Shown: positions 33,833 through 42,141 of the stretch, piece after piece | How the letters are laid out: each line of letters begins with the position of its first letter | Numbering within the stretch: the stretch's first letter is position 1 | Origin: Candidatus Latescibacterota bacterium | GTDB lineage: Bacteria; Latescibacterota; UBA2968; GCA-2709665 | Reading direction: 5' to 3' | Assembly: GCA_012271065.1 (NCBI GenBank) | Contig: JAAXHE010000160.1 | Coordinates: 1-42,637, forward strand | DNA: 42,637 nucleotides | The notes under the pieces: model-generated | The model's input: only the letters and a program-made list of their open reading frames with translations | Told to the model about the DNA's origin: nothing | Databases searched by the model: none | Program-made: the position numbers and the translations under genes

Positions 33833-35653
33833 TCAGTCCCCCGCGTGCGCCAGCGCCTCATCGACCTTCTCCGTCCACGGGTCCGCGACGCGCGCCTCAT
33901 ACCTGCCGTCGTTGAAGTAGGCGGACTTGGGCATATTGCGGTCCTCCAGCACCGCCTGGCGGTGGGCTTTTCTGAGGCGGGGCCGCAGTCTTCGAAGGTC
34001 CGCCGCCCTCCGCCCGGCTTCGGGTCCGCGGGGGAGGGTCGCGAGTTCATCGGCTCCGTGCCAGCCACGGATGAGGGTCGCGGGAAAGGCAAACCAGCGG
34101 CGGATGTAGTCTATTCTGAGGCGGACGAGTGGATCGCGCGTGGACTTGTACGCACGGCCCAGTGTGGCTTCGAGGGCGTCCGCGTCGTCCGTATTGTAAC
34201 AGGGTACCTGGTCGCTAAGCCCGCGCAGGCCCTGGAACCACCGGCCCTCCCGGGGACGGCGCCAGATGGCTTCGAGAAGGTCGTAAAAATCACGCATCTC
34301 GCCCGCGGCCCCGCCGAAGAGTCGCGAGAAGAATTCATCGAGGAGTTTCTCCGGATCCTGGCCGGCGTCCCACCAAAGCCTGGATGCCAGCCAGATCTGC
34401 GGCCCGGCTGCCGGCCAGTGGGGATAGGCTTCGGCATAGATGCCCTTGACGCCCGCACTGTGCTGGAACTTGATGTCGTCGGCCATCAGGCCCGGAAAGT
34501 AGCGCGGCAGCACCCAGCCCAGGCCGTAGTAGTCGTACTTGCAGACGTGGTCGCACTGCTTGAGCCAGGAGAGGATGAATTCACGGTCCTTGTCCCGGTA
34601 TTCCGGGTCCAGGTGCTGTGCGGTGTCCTGGGTGAGGTAAATGGCGGCGTTGGGCTCGAGGCGTTCGATGCGTCTGGGCGGTTCCTCCACGTTATGGTAG
34701 GCCAGACATCCCACGAATTTACCCGGATGCGATTCCTGCAGCGCGCGTGCGACGGCGTTGAAGTAGGTGAACCACCGGTCGGAGTAGATCGGGCGGCCGC
34801 GGAATTTCAGATCCGGAATGTCGAGGGCACGGCAGTTGTTGCAAAGGCAGAAGTTCCCGTTGTCATTCATCCCCAGCGAGAAACAGTGCGCATCGGGGTA
34901 CTCGTCGAAGTAGGCGCGCGTGGCCTTTATGGTGACGTCGACGACTTCGGGGTTGCTCGTGCACGGCTGGCCGAAGAGGCCGTTGCTTACGGCGTCGCTT
35001 TCGGGTATCAACCGTGCACCGTCGATAAGCGCGTAGTACTCAGGGTGGGTCTTTCCGTATTCGGCAACGGGGAAAATCTTGTACAGGGCGTGGTGGAAGC
35101 CGGCATAGGGCAGTTCGTGCCTCCGGCTGGAGACGCGGTTTCGGCGTTCCCAGCGATGCCCTTCCAGCCCGGCGATTCCGCTGAAGACGCGGAAGAGGAA
35201 GTCGGGGGTTCTGGTTTCGTTTACCGGTGCGATTCTAAGGGTGGTTTGCATCGGGATGTCTTCGAAGAGTTCCCCGGGCATGAACCAGCGAACGCCGAGA
35301 TGGTCTTCCAGCAGGCCGAAGACGCCGTAGGCCGTGCCGCTGTCGCTTCCGCCGAGGATGAAGAGATCCCTGCCGGCAGTGTTGATGCGGTAACCCTCGA
35401 CGCCTGCGTTTTCGGCGTCCAGGTTCAGCGACCGGGCGTACGCGGTGGACCCGACGTGTATTGCCGTTCTTCCGCGGGGCGCCGGATTGCCGCCATCCGT
35501 GCCCATCGGGGGCGCCATGCCCGTCATCTTTTCGAGCGCTGTTTGCAGTTCCGAGGCGGCGTCGCGGAGGATATCTCCGGCGCCATCCGGGACGACGATG
35601 GCGGTACGGGGCTGACCCCGGTCCGCCAGGGTGAGCGATCTGTATTGACGCAT
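33833..35653 (-). CDS. DUF4838 protein with alpha-glucuronidase-type N-domain
   Basis: A 606-residue protein. Residues 1-130 are the alpha/beta N-domain shared with GH67 alpha-glucuronidases (AIVVPDGAG, then GVEGYRINTAGRDLFILGG and LLEDHLGVRWFMPGE). The DUF4838 domain follows with its hallmark FCLCNNCRALD cluster. Many such proteins sit in polysaccharide loci and are presumed glycosidases, without proven activity in most cases. No signal peptide is seen. I set the start at 35653 (AGGGGGG site upstream). Longer readings run into the cytochrome gene and are unlike the family. The cytochrome stop lies one base before this ATG (TGACATG), so translation is coupled. Confidence 0.82.
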   Translation of the reverse strand: MRQYRSLTLADRGQPRTAIVVPDGAGDILRDAASELQTALEKMTGMAPPMGTDGGNPAPRGRTAIHVGSTAYARSLNLDAENAGVEGYRINTAGRDLFILGGSDSGTAYGVFGLLEDHLGVRWFMPGELFEDIPMQTTLRIAPVNETRTPDFLFRVFSGIAGLEGHRWERRNRVSSRRHELPYAGFHHALYKIFPVAEYGKTHPEYYALIDGARLIPESDAVSNGLFGQPCTSNPEVVDVTIKATRAYFDEYPDAHCFSLGMNDNGNFCLCNNCRALDIPDLKFRGRPIYSDRWFTYFNAVARALQESHPGKFVGCLAYHNVEEPPRRIERLEPNAAIYLTQDTAQHLDPEYRDKDREFILSWLKQCDHVCKYDYYGLGWVLPRYFPGLMADDIKFQHSAGVKGIYAEAYPHWPAAGPQIWLASRLWWDAGQDPEKLLDEFFSRLFGGAAGEMRDFYDLLEAIWRRPREGRWFQGLRGLSDQVPCYNTDDADALEATLGRAYKSTRDPLVRLRIDYIRRWFAFPATLIRGWHGADELATLPRGPEAGRRAADLRRLRPRLRKAHRQAVLEDRNMPKSAYFNDGRYEARVADPWTEKVDEALAHAGD

Positions 35654-35654
35654 G

Positions 35655-36899
35655 TCAGTGTCCCCCCTGTTGCGGTGGAGTGGTTTTCTCCGGGTGCAAA
35701 AAACGCGGCACCAGGCGCCGGCTGATTTCCGGATAAATGGCGATGAAGTGGTCCCGCATGGTCGGAAACTGGAAATCCACGGCGGTTTCGAACCCGGTCT
35801 CCAGGTCTTGTTTGCGGGGCATATGGCAGTCGATGCAGTTGGACTGCATCGCGTCACCGAGTTCGGTGGACATGCCGCAGGCGTGGGTCTCGTGGCATGC
35901 CGCGCAGCGCCGGGAGAACAGGGACAGGTTTCCGCGTTCCAGGGCGTGCGGGTTGTGGCAGGTGATACAGGTCATCGCCGAGCTCTGCTGGAAACACTTC
36001 GACCTGGTCAGCCGCGGCAGCTGGTTGGTGCTGTGGACCCCTATCCTGTTCAGTTCTTCGTGGGGATCCAGTTTGAGAAAATCACTGAGGGACTCACCGG
36101 GCCGGAAGGAGAAAGGCCGCTGGCTCGGCACGCCGACGCCGGAATGGCATTGCGCGCAGAGGTCGATCAGCCGCGGCGGATCTAGTCCGCCCGGGTGCAG
36201 GATGTGCGGCGTGTCCTTCGCGTCGGGATTTGCGCGTTGATAGGCCGCGTGTTCCGCTCCGGGGCCGTGGCAGCGCTCGCAGGAGACACCAAGCACGAAG
36301 TGGTCCCTGTTGTATGCGTTGCTGGTATAGGACTCCGATTCAAACCAGGTGGCATGGCACTCCAGGCATCGGGGGACGACGCCGCGTGAGAAGTTCACCT
36401 CGCCGTCGGGATAACCCGGGCTGTTGATCCACCGTTGCTGCTGCGAGAAAAAAGAGATCGGAAGCTGATACAGGAGGTCGCCCTGCCAGAAGAGATAGGT
36501 CTGGCCGATTTTTCCGGAGCCGGTTACAATGTCGATGCGTTCCGTCCGCCGGAAGCTGCCTTCTCCCTTTCCAATGATGGCCGTCTGATAGAATCCGTCT
36601 TTTTCGGCGGTGATTTCGAAGCGGAGATTGGGGTTTCGGGTCCGGACGATCGCGTGGTCGGGGGAGAAGCTGCCCGGAATTGATTCGGGACCGGGAAAGC
36701 GGGAGGTGAGATGGTGGGCCGTGCGCTGAAATTCCTCGAACCGGTCCCGGTGGCACTCCGCGCAGGCCTGCGCGCCGATGTATCCCGCTGAACGGGTCTC
36801 GCCATCCGCATTCCCGGCGTCCGCAAAAAGAAGAGGACCGCCCAGCGCCAGGCTCGCCGTGAGGCATAGAAGGACCGATCTGAAGACAACCCTTGCCAT
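35655..36899 (-). CDS. Seven-haem c-type cytochrome, exported
   Basis: A 414-residue protein with a signal peptide (hydrophobic residues about 8-24, ending LLFADAG). It has seven CxxCH haem sites, starting near residues 46, 178, 207, 248, 311, 332 and 355. The family is the cytochrome c554/NrfA-like multihaem group, periplasmic carriers or reductases. The electron partner is not in the window. The gene is first in a minus-strand operon with its own well-formed promoter (36940-36968). Its presence in front of a DUF4838 gene is unusual for a saccharide locus. An AAGG site lies upstream of the start. Confidence 0.9.
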   Translation of the reverse strand: MARVVFRSVLLCLTASLALGGPLLFADAGNADGETRSAGYIGAQACAECHRDRFEEFQRTAHHLTSRFPGPESIPGSFSPDHAIVRTRNPNLRFEITAEKDGFYQTAIIGKGEGSFRRTERIDIVTGSGKIGQTYLFWQGDLLYQLPISFFSQQQRWINSPGYPDGEVNFSRGVVPRCLECHATWFESESYTSNAYNRDHFVLGVSCERCHGPGAEHAAYQRANPDAKDTPHILHPGGLDPPRLIDLCAQCHSGVGVPSQRPFSFRPGESLSDFLKLDPHEELNRIGVHSTNQLPRLTRSKCFQQSSAMTCITCHNPHALERGNLSLFSRRCAACHETHACGMSTELGDAMQSNCIDCHMPRKQDLETGFETAVDFQFPTMRDHFIAIYPEISRRLVPRFLHPEKTTPPQQGGH

Positions 36900-36939
36900 C
36901 GCCTTGCCATTTCAGTTGGAAGGTGGGAGGGTTTCTCAA

Positions 36940-36968
36940 AGCATACCCCTGCCGCGTGTGGATGTCAA
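36940..36968 (-). promoter_or_regulatory. Sigma70-like promoter of the cytochrome-DUF4838-M55 operon
   Basis: Read on the minus strand, a perfect -35 TTGACA (36968-36963) is followed after 17 bp by TATGCT (36945-36940). Transcription would begin near 36933, giving a short leader of about 34 bases before the start codon at 36899. It lies in the 92-bp divergent gap shared with the outer-membrane barrel gene. Confidence 0.65.
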
Positions 36969-36991
36969 TCGAAAACTCGAAAGGCGACGCC

Positions 36992-37084
36992 ATGTCGAAA
37001 GCACGAGTTGCAATTGTGGGGGAGGCAAACATTATCCGGGTTCGCGGCAAGGCGTTGCCGGACACCGTTCGCGCGGAAATCTTC
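36992..37084 (+). repeat. Partial copy of a Gfo/Idh gene start, fused to the barrel gene
   Basis: About 30 codons match codons 1-30 of the Gfo/Idh/MocA gene at 38194 in register without gaps: M-x-K-A-R, then V-G-x-x-N, R-V-R-G, D-T, and R-A-E-I are shared, about 19 of 30 residues. Similarity stops abruptly at the signal-peptide-like stretch. The two stretches are 1.1 kb apart in direct orientation. Confidence 0.55.
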
Positions 37085-38038
37085 GCCACCGGTGTTAAAC
37101 TCGCGATGGCGATTGTACTCGTTGCGTTGAGTTGGTTCCTGGCTCCCCCTGGGTTGAGCGCCCAGGGCCACGACGGCTTCTATCTGCGGGGGGATTTTGG
37201 TGACTCGGACGCGTTGACGATTCGAGGGAGCATCGAGGGCATCGATCAGCCGACCCGTTGTGACCGGCTGTTGTATCCCGATCCGGCCGCTGTCCCGCGC
37301 GATCCTGCCTGCTCTGAAACTGCGTCCGGAGCGTACGCGACAATGGCGTTTGACCGGGGTGCGGAAACCATGACCAGCGCAACTGCCCTTGCGTTGGGGT
37401 ACTCCCAAGGCTGGCTCCGGCTGGAAGCCGAACTGAACAACACCGTGCTGGGCGCAACCTCGGCGCCGATGGTGGACGCGGGCCGGCTGGCGCCGGAGAG
37501 GGTACGTGAGTGGAGTGCTGTCGAAGAACCCCAAGCCAGGGTTTCTGGTTTCAACATTACAGACCTGTTTCTGAATGTGCTTCTCGACTACAACAATTCC
37601 TCGCGCTTCACGCCATTCTTCGGCGTTGGAGGCGGCGTGTCGAATGTCATTCTCGTTTTCAAGGGACTGCGGGTCCGCCGAACGCTCGCTGACGGATTCG
37701 CGCCGGAAGGCGGCGTCGATCCTGGCGCAGAAGCCGCCATTCCTGCATGGCAGACGCGGGCCGCGGGCACGGCCGATTCCGCGTGGCTCCCTCTGGCTGA
37801 ATCGACGATCGGGACGAATCTGATCGGCGGTGTGGCGTACGAGGCGAACGAGCGATTCAGCATTGCGTTACGAGGTCGATACGCGCGTTACGGTGATGTT
37901 CGAAAACCCGGAAAGTGGGACCAGGTGCGCAGTCACGCGCCGGTGCTTGCAGACGGGAACACGCCTGTAACCTTTGATCTGGTGCTCAGCGATATCGTCT
38001 TCTATGCGGTCACGATTTCGTTCGTGTACGACCTCTAA
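36992..38038 (+). CDS. Outer-membrane beta-barrel protein with Gfo/Idh-like leader
   Basis: A 348-residue protein whose main part is a beta-barrel: alternating strands, the segment FTPFFGVGGGVSNV typical of small porin/OmpA-like barrels, and a final strand AVTISFVYDL. A signal-peptide-like stretch (MAIVLVALSWFLAPPGLSAQG) begins at residue 39. Before it stand about 30 residues (MSKARVAIVG, then NIIRVRGKAL and DTVRAEI) that match the start of the Gfo/Idh protein at 38194. The glycine-rich loop there is damaged (VGEANIIR for VGAGNMAR). The AAAGG site precedes ATG 36992. ATG 37106, exactly at the signal peptide, has no visible site. Either start is possible. It implies a diderm cell. Function as a porin is inferred. 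Confidence 0.65.
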   Translation: MSKARVAIVGEANIIRVRGKALPDTVRAEIFATGVKLAMAIVLVALSWFLAPPGLSAQGHDGFYLRGDFGDSDALTIRGSIEGIDQPTRCDRLLYPDPAAVPRDPACSETASGAYATMAFDRGAETMTSATALALGYSQGWLRLEAELNNTVLGATSAPMVDAGRLAPERVREWSAVEEPQARVSGFNITDLFLNVLLDYNNSSRFTPFFGVGGGVSNVILVFKGLRVRRTLADGFAPEGGVDPGAEAAIPAWQTRAAGTADSAWLPLAESTIGTNLIGGVAYEANERFSIALRGRYARYGDVRKPGKWDQVRSHAPVLADGNTPVTFDLVLSDIVFYAVTISFVYDL

Positions 38039-38193
38039 AGTGCTTCTCCTTCAGGGAGATGATGCGGACGAACCAACCCCGGAATCGCCTCCGGTCTGAA
38101 GAATCGGTTCGAAATTCAGTAAGACAGGGCGGGTAACCGGAAGAATTGGACTTTTATTTTAAGCCGAGCAGAAAACCGAAGCGGGAGTATGCA

Positions 38194-39216
38194 ATGGCTA
38201 AAGCGCGAATCGCGGTTGTGGGCGCGGGAAATATGGCCCGGGTCAGGGGCCAGGCGTTTCTGGATACGGGGCGGGCGGAAATCTGCGGCGTTGCCGCCCG
38301 TCGAATGGAGACCGCCGAACGCTGCGCGGCGGAGCTGGGGTGCGCGGTTTTTGGCGATGATTATCGGAAATTGGCCGGCACCCGCCCGGACGCCGTCCTG
38401 ATCGAAGTACCGCATCGCGTTCAGGACGAGGCGACGACGTGGGCGCTGGATGCCGGCTACGACCTCCTCATCGGCGGCTGTCTCGCGTCGTCTCTGGAGA
38501 ACGGAAAACGGATTGTGGAGACGGCTGGTCGGTCCGGGCGGATCGTGGAGGCTGGGTTTCAGCGCCGGTACGACCCGGCGTGGGAAGAGATCAGGCGCCT
38601 GGTGGCGGGAGGAGAACTCGGGCCGCCGGTGATGGCCGTGATCATGGCATTGTGGAACCCGGACCCGGATGCCTGGTACTACGATCAGGAGGCAAGCGGG
38701 GGCATGCCGCTGACCCACATGAGCTACTGTTATCTGAATGCGGTCCGCTGGATTCTCGGCCGGCCGACCACAGTTTCGGCGATGGCCAACCGGAAGCGGA
38801 ATACGGTGCCCGGCCACGTTGCCGAGGAGACATGCGGGGCGCTGATCGGATTCGAAAACGGGGCTTTCGCTTCGGCTACGGCCAGCTATATCGGCCCGGA
38901 CGGGATGTCCGATCCGCAGCCGCGATTCATCTGTGCCAACGGGGGAATTCAGACGAATGCCGAGAGCCCGCCCGGCAAGGACGCCATTACCGTGTATCGG
39001 GAAGGTCGCTCCGAAGTCTGGAGCTTTGAGGCGGAACCGTCGTCTATGTTGAGGCAGGCACACGCGTTTCTGGATGCCACGGAACGTCGGCGCGAAGCCC
39101 TGAATCCTCCCGAGGATGCCCTGCTGGACGTTGAGATCGCCGAAGCCATTTCCATCTCTGCACAGGAAGACCGTACCGTTTCGTTGGAGGAAATCAGATC
39201 CGCATGTTGGGAATAA
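38194..39216 (+). CDS. Gfo/Idh/MocA family protein lacking the EKP motif
   Basis: A 340-residue Rossmann protein of the Gfo/Idh/MocA family. The nucleotide loop VVGAGNMARVRG (residues 8-19) is intact, but the place of EKP reads GGC (94-96), so the catalytic Lys is missing. The usual His-x-x-Asp of the active site is replaced by THMSYCYLN. It may therefore bind NAD(P) and sugar without oxidising, or use another chemistry. ATG 38194 follows GGGAG; an in-frame TTG at 38146 is less likely. Six bases after the stop lies the second 28-bp palindrome, and the secreted lyase gene begins at 39273, so the two are probably co-transcribed through it. Confidence 0.82.
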   Translation: MAKARIAVVGAGNMARVRGQAFLDTGRAEICGVAARRMETAERCAAELGCAVFGDDYRKLAGTRPDAVLIEVPHRVQDEATTWALDAGYDLLIGGCLASSLENGKRIVETAGRSGRIVEAGFQRRYDPAWEEIRRLVAGGELGPPVMAVIMALWNPDPDAWYYDQEASGGMPLTHMSYCYLNAVRWILGRPTTVSAMANRKRNTVPGHVAEETCGALIGFENGAFASATASYIGPDGMSDPQPRFICANGGIQTNAESPPGKDAITVYREGRSEVWSFEAEPSSMLRQAHAFLDATERRREALNPPEDALLDVEIAEAISISAQEDRTVSLEEIRSACWE

Positions 39217-39221
39217 CAGGA

Positions 39222-39249
39222 GTAGGGGCGACCGGCCGGTCGTCCCTAC
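39222..39249. repeat. 28-bp palindrome, copy 2
   Basis: Same element as at 24803, with one base changed in the right arm (CGTCCCTAC for CGCCCCTAC). In RNA the change leaves a G-U pair, so the hairpin stays intact. It lies 6 bp after the Gfo/Idh stop and 23 bp before the ATG of the secreted lyase, inside a probable operon. Confidence 0.8.
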
Positions 39250-39272
39250 AGAGTCACCATCGCCAAAGGAAA

Positions 39273-42107
39273 ATGCGCAAGGAAAACCAACTGCTGTTGA
39301 AAACGATTCGCCGTCTGCTCGTCGCAACGCTCTTCATTGGTATTTCAACATACGCTGAGGGGACTCCCGTCATGAAGACCGAAGAAGGTGCCAGTGCTCC
39401 CACGTCGTCCGGGATATTCGCCGTAAACGGGCGGATCGCCATGCAGGCCGAGGCCGCCGGGATCGACACCAGCCGGGCAGAGATCGTCGCACAAAGCGGG
39501 TTCTCAGGCGAGAAGGGTGTATCGCTCAAGGCCGGCGTGGCCACAAACGTGGGCTCGCCCGGCGCCGAACCGGACCTGATTTTCAAGGTGCAGGCTTCGA
39601 GAGCCCGGCGGTTCGTGATCCGCACACACGCGGCCACGGACGCCAGGGGCAGCGAGACTATGCGAAAGGCCAGGAGCAAGTTCGATTCGCTGCACCTCAA
39701 AATCGCCGTCGGAGATGCCCGCCCCACCAGACGCGTCGTGTTCGTGCCGTGGAGCCGCTCGGAGAGCTGTACACAGACGACGGGAAAGTTCGAACTCAGC
39801 GGACAGAAAGAGGAAATCCGGATCTGGCTGCCGGAGGGCGTGCGCCTGGATTACCTCGAAGTCGGCCCGTACAGGGCGCCGGAAGTCCCGGCGGCCGCGA
39901 CCGACTACCGGCCGAAGGTGGTTCCGCCGGCGTCCCGGCCCCGCATCTGGGTGAATGAGCAGTCGCTGCCGAAGGTTCGGGCGAACCTGACGAAGGGTGA
40001 AAACGCGCCGCTTTGGGCACAGGTCAGGGAAATGGCATCAGAACCGTTCGCGTTTAAGGTCGAGCCGGGTACGGAAGTTACCTATAACGCCGAACTCGAG
40101 AAAGCGGCTCTGGCAAGGGCTTTTGTATACCTGATGACGGGTAAAAAAAACCGCGGCCGGGAAGCGGTGGTGCTGATCCGCGACTATCTCGCCGCGGTCG
40201 AATTCGGAAATCTGCTCGACATCACGCGCGAAATCGGGCGCGCCATCTACTCGGCCGCGCTGGTCTACGACTGGTGCTACGAGTTGATGACGCCCAATGA
40301 CCGAGACAGCATCCGTGCCAATCTCATGCGTCTCGCCGACGACATGGAAATCGGCTGGCCGCCCTTCAAGCAGATGATCGTCAACGGCCATGGCAACGAG
40401 GCGCAGGTCAACCGCGATCTGCTCTGCATGGCCATTGCCATCTACGACGAGGACCCGGTGCCGTATCGATACTGCGCCTACCGCATGCTGGAAGAACTGG
40501 TTCCGATGCGCCGGTTCGAATACCAGTCCCCGCGCCACAACCAGGGCGTCAGTTACGGGCCGTACCGGTTCGGCTGGGATTTGCACGCCGCCTGGCTCTT
40601 CTACCGCATGACCGGCGAGCGGGTCTTCGATGACAATATCGCGGACGTCTGCAAGTTCTGGCTCTACATGCGCATGCCGAACGGAGAGACCCTGCGGGAC
40701 GGCGACGGATTCTCAGACGGAAGGCCGGCAAGTCTCGGCGCTACGGCACTGCTGAGTTACGCGTACAGCAGCGATCCGGTCATCAAACGCGACTTCGAGC
40801 GGCAGGGCGGGCTGCCCGCCGACCCGATCCTGGTGCTGCTGCTGAACGACCCGCATCTGAAGGCAGCCGAGGATTTCTCTTCATTGCCGCTCACCCTGGA
40901 TTTTGGACCGATCCTCGGTTCGATGGTCGCCCGGACCGGATGGAACATGGGTCCCGGCGCGTCCGACGTGGTTGTGGAAATGAAGGGCGGGGGATATCAC
41001 TTCGGCAATCACCAGCATGCCGACGCGGGGAGTTTCCAGATCTACTACCGCGGGCTGCAGGCGGCCGATCTGGGGCAGTACCATTTCTACGGAACGCCCT
41101 ACGACTTCAACTTCTGCAAACGTTCGATTTCTCACAGCATGATGCTGGCCGTCGATCCTGAGGAGCAATTTATCCGCAATACGGTCAACGACGGAGGCGC
41201 GCGCTTCATTCAATCCTGCCCGACCACACCGGACCAGGCGCTTTCTGATCCGACATTCGCCAATGGGGACGTCCTCTCAGCCGACTTCGGACCGTCTCCA
41301 CAGCGGCCGTTCTACAGCACCTTCTCGGTCAACCTGACGTCGGCTTACAGCAGGAAGATCGTGGACTACGTGCGCACCTTCTGCTTCCTGAATCTCGATA
41401 ACGAGCAGACTCCCGCGGCGCTGATCGTCCTGGACAACATGACCACCGCCAGACCGGAGTTCAGGAAATACTGGCAGGTCAACACCCTCAACCCGCCGGA
41501 AACGACGGACGATGGCGTTATCCTGAGAAACAGCGACGCTGACGGGAGCGGCAAGGTCGTTCTCAGGATGCTGCGACCGGGGGCGGATGAGCGGGACCTG
41601 CAGGTCATGAGCGGCGAGGAAGCCAACAGCGTGTTCGGACAGTTCTTTACCCCACCAAAACCGGACCGTCCTGAAGCGAACGGCCATCGCGTGATGTACT
41701 CACCCGTGAAAGAGCGGAGCAACGATGTGTTTCTGACGGTGATGACGATGTGTGACGAACAGGAGGAGCAGCTGCCGGTCGCCCTCGTTGAACTCCCGGA
41801 AGCCTTCGTTGTCACGCTGGCGGACCGGGTGGTGGTCTTGAACCGGACAGGCAAGCTGCTGGAGCAGACGCTGCAGGTGGAGGTCGGTGGGGATGGAAGC
41901 TGCCAGTTATTGCTGACCGGCCTGGCGCCGGGCGACTGGAGTATCCGCAGCCGGGACGGTATTGTCCGGTACAACGCCCGGGTCGACGCGCGCAGGAACA
42001 CCGCTTTTTTCGTGGTTCCCGGGGGAAAATATACCGTTCAACCCAGAGCCATCCCCGGCGCGGGGGAGTTCCAGGCCTCACGGGATTTCATGCCCGCCGT
42101 CAGATAG
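39273..42107 (+). CDS. Secreted heparinase II/III-fold lyase with N-terminal carbohydrate-binding-like domain
   Basis: A 944-residue protein with a signal peptide (basic KTIRR, hydrophobic LLVATLFIGIS). A beta-rich domain at about 45-215 resembles a carbohydrate-binding module. The alpha-toroid follows (ENAPLWAQVREMA, then IVNGHGNEAQVNRDL and SPRHNQGVSYGPYR). The beta-sandwich has the family hallmark HFGNHQHADAGSFQIYYRG near residues 575-595 and ISHSMMLAVD after it. Both the NGHGNE and the HQHADAG motifs are complete, so it is probably an active lyase. ATG 39273 has AAAGGA upstream. An in-frame ATG at 39204 lies inside the previous gene and would bury the signal peptide. Its end is 34 bp from the convergent methyltransferase gene. 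Confidence 0.85.
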   Translation: MRKENQLLLKTIRRLLVATLFIGISTYAEGTPVMKTEEGASAPTSSGIFAVNGRIAMQAEAAGIDTSRAEIVAQSGFSGEKGVSLKAGVATNVGSPGAEPDLIFKVQASRARRFVIRTHAATDARGSETMRKARSKFDSLHLKIAVGDARPTRRVVFVPWSRSESCTQTTGKFELSGQKEEIRIWLPEGVRLDYLEVGPYRAPEVPAAATDYRPKVVPPASRPRIWVNEQSLPKVRANLTKGENAPLWAQVREMASEPFAFKVEPGTEVTYNAELEKAALARAFVYLMTGKKNRGREAVVLIRDYLAAVEFGNLLDITREIGRAIYSAALVYDWCYELMTPNDRDSIRANLMRLADDMEIGWPPFKQMIVNGHGNEAQVNRDLLCMAIAIYDEDPVPYRYCAYRMLEELVPMRRFEYQSPRHNQGVSYGPYRFGWDLHAAWLFYRMTGERVFDDNIADVCKFWLYMRMPNGETLRDGDGFSDGRPASLGATALLSYAYSSDPVIKRDFERQGGLPADPILVLLLNDPHLKAAEDFSSLPLTLDFGPILGSMVARTGWNMGPGASDVVVEMKGGGYHFGNHQHADAGSFQIYYRGLQAADLGQYHFYGTPYDFNFCKRSISHSMMLAVDPEEQFIRNTVNDGGARFIQSCPTTPDQALSDPTFANGDVLSADFGPSPQRPFYSTFSVNLTSAYSRKIVDYVRTFCFLNLDNEQTPAALIVLDNMTTARPEFRKYWQVNTLNPPETTDDGVILRNSDADGSGKVVLRMLRPGADERDLQVMSGEEANSVFGQFFTPPKPDRPEANGHRVMYSPVKERSNDVFLTVMTMCDEQEEQLPVALVELPEAFVVTLADRVVVLNRTGKLLEQTLQVEVGGDGSCQLLLTGLAPGDWSIRSRDGIVRYNARVDARRNTAFFVVPGGKYTVQPRAIPGAGEFQASRDFMPAVR

Positions 42108-42141
42108 TTGGCAGGATGAGAACAAGCTTGATTGGATTGCC

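Noticed and set aside
33677..35725. Long open frame on the plus strand opposite the DUF4838 gene
   Set aside because: The minus-strand frame has clear DUF4838 motifs and a promoter; the plus frame has no recognisable motif or start site and is a by-product of high-GC codon use.
36893..36991. Longer N-terminus for the barrel protein
   Set aside because: It would run through the divergent promoter and overlap the cytochrome start, and has no suitable ribosome binding site.
38045..38059. TCTCC/GGAGA hairpin after the barrel gene as a terminator
   Set aside because: Only five base pairs and no T-run.
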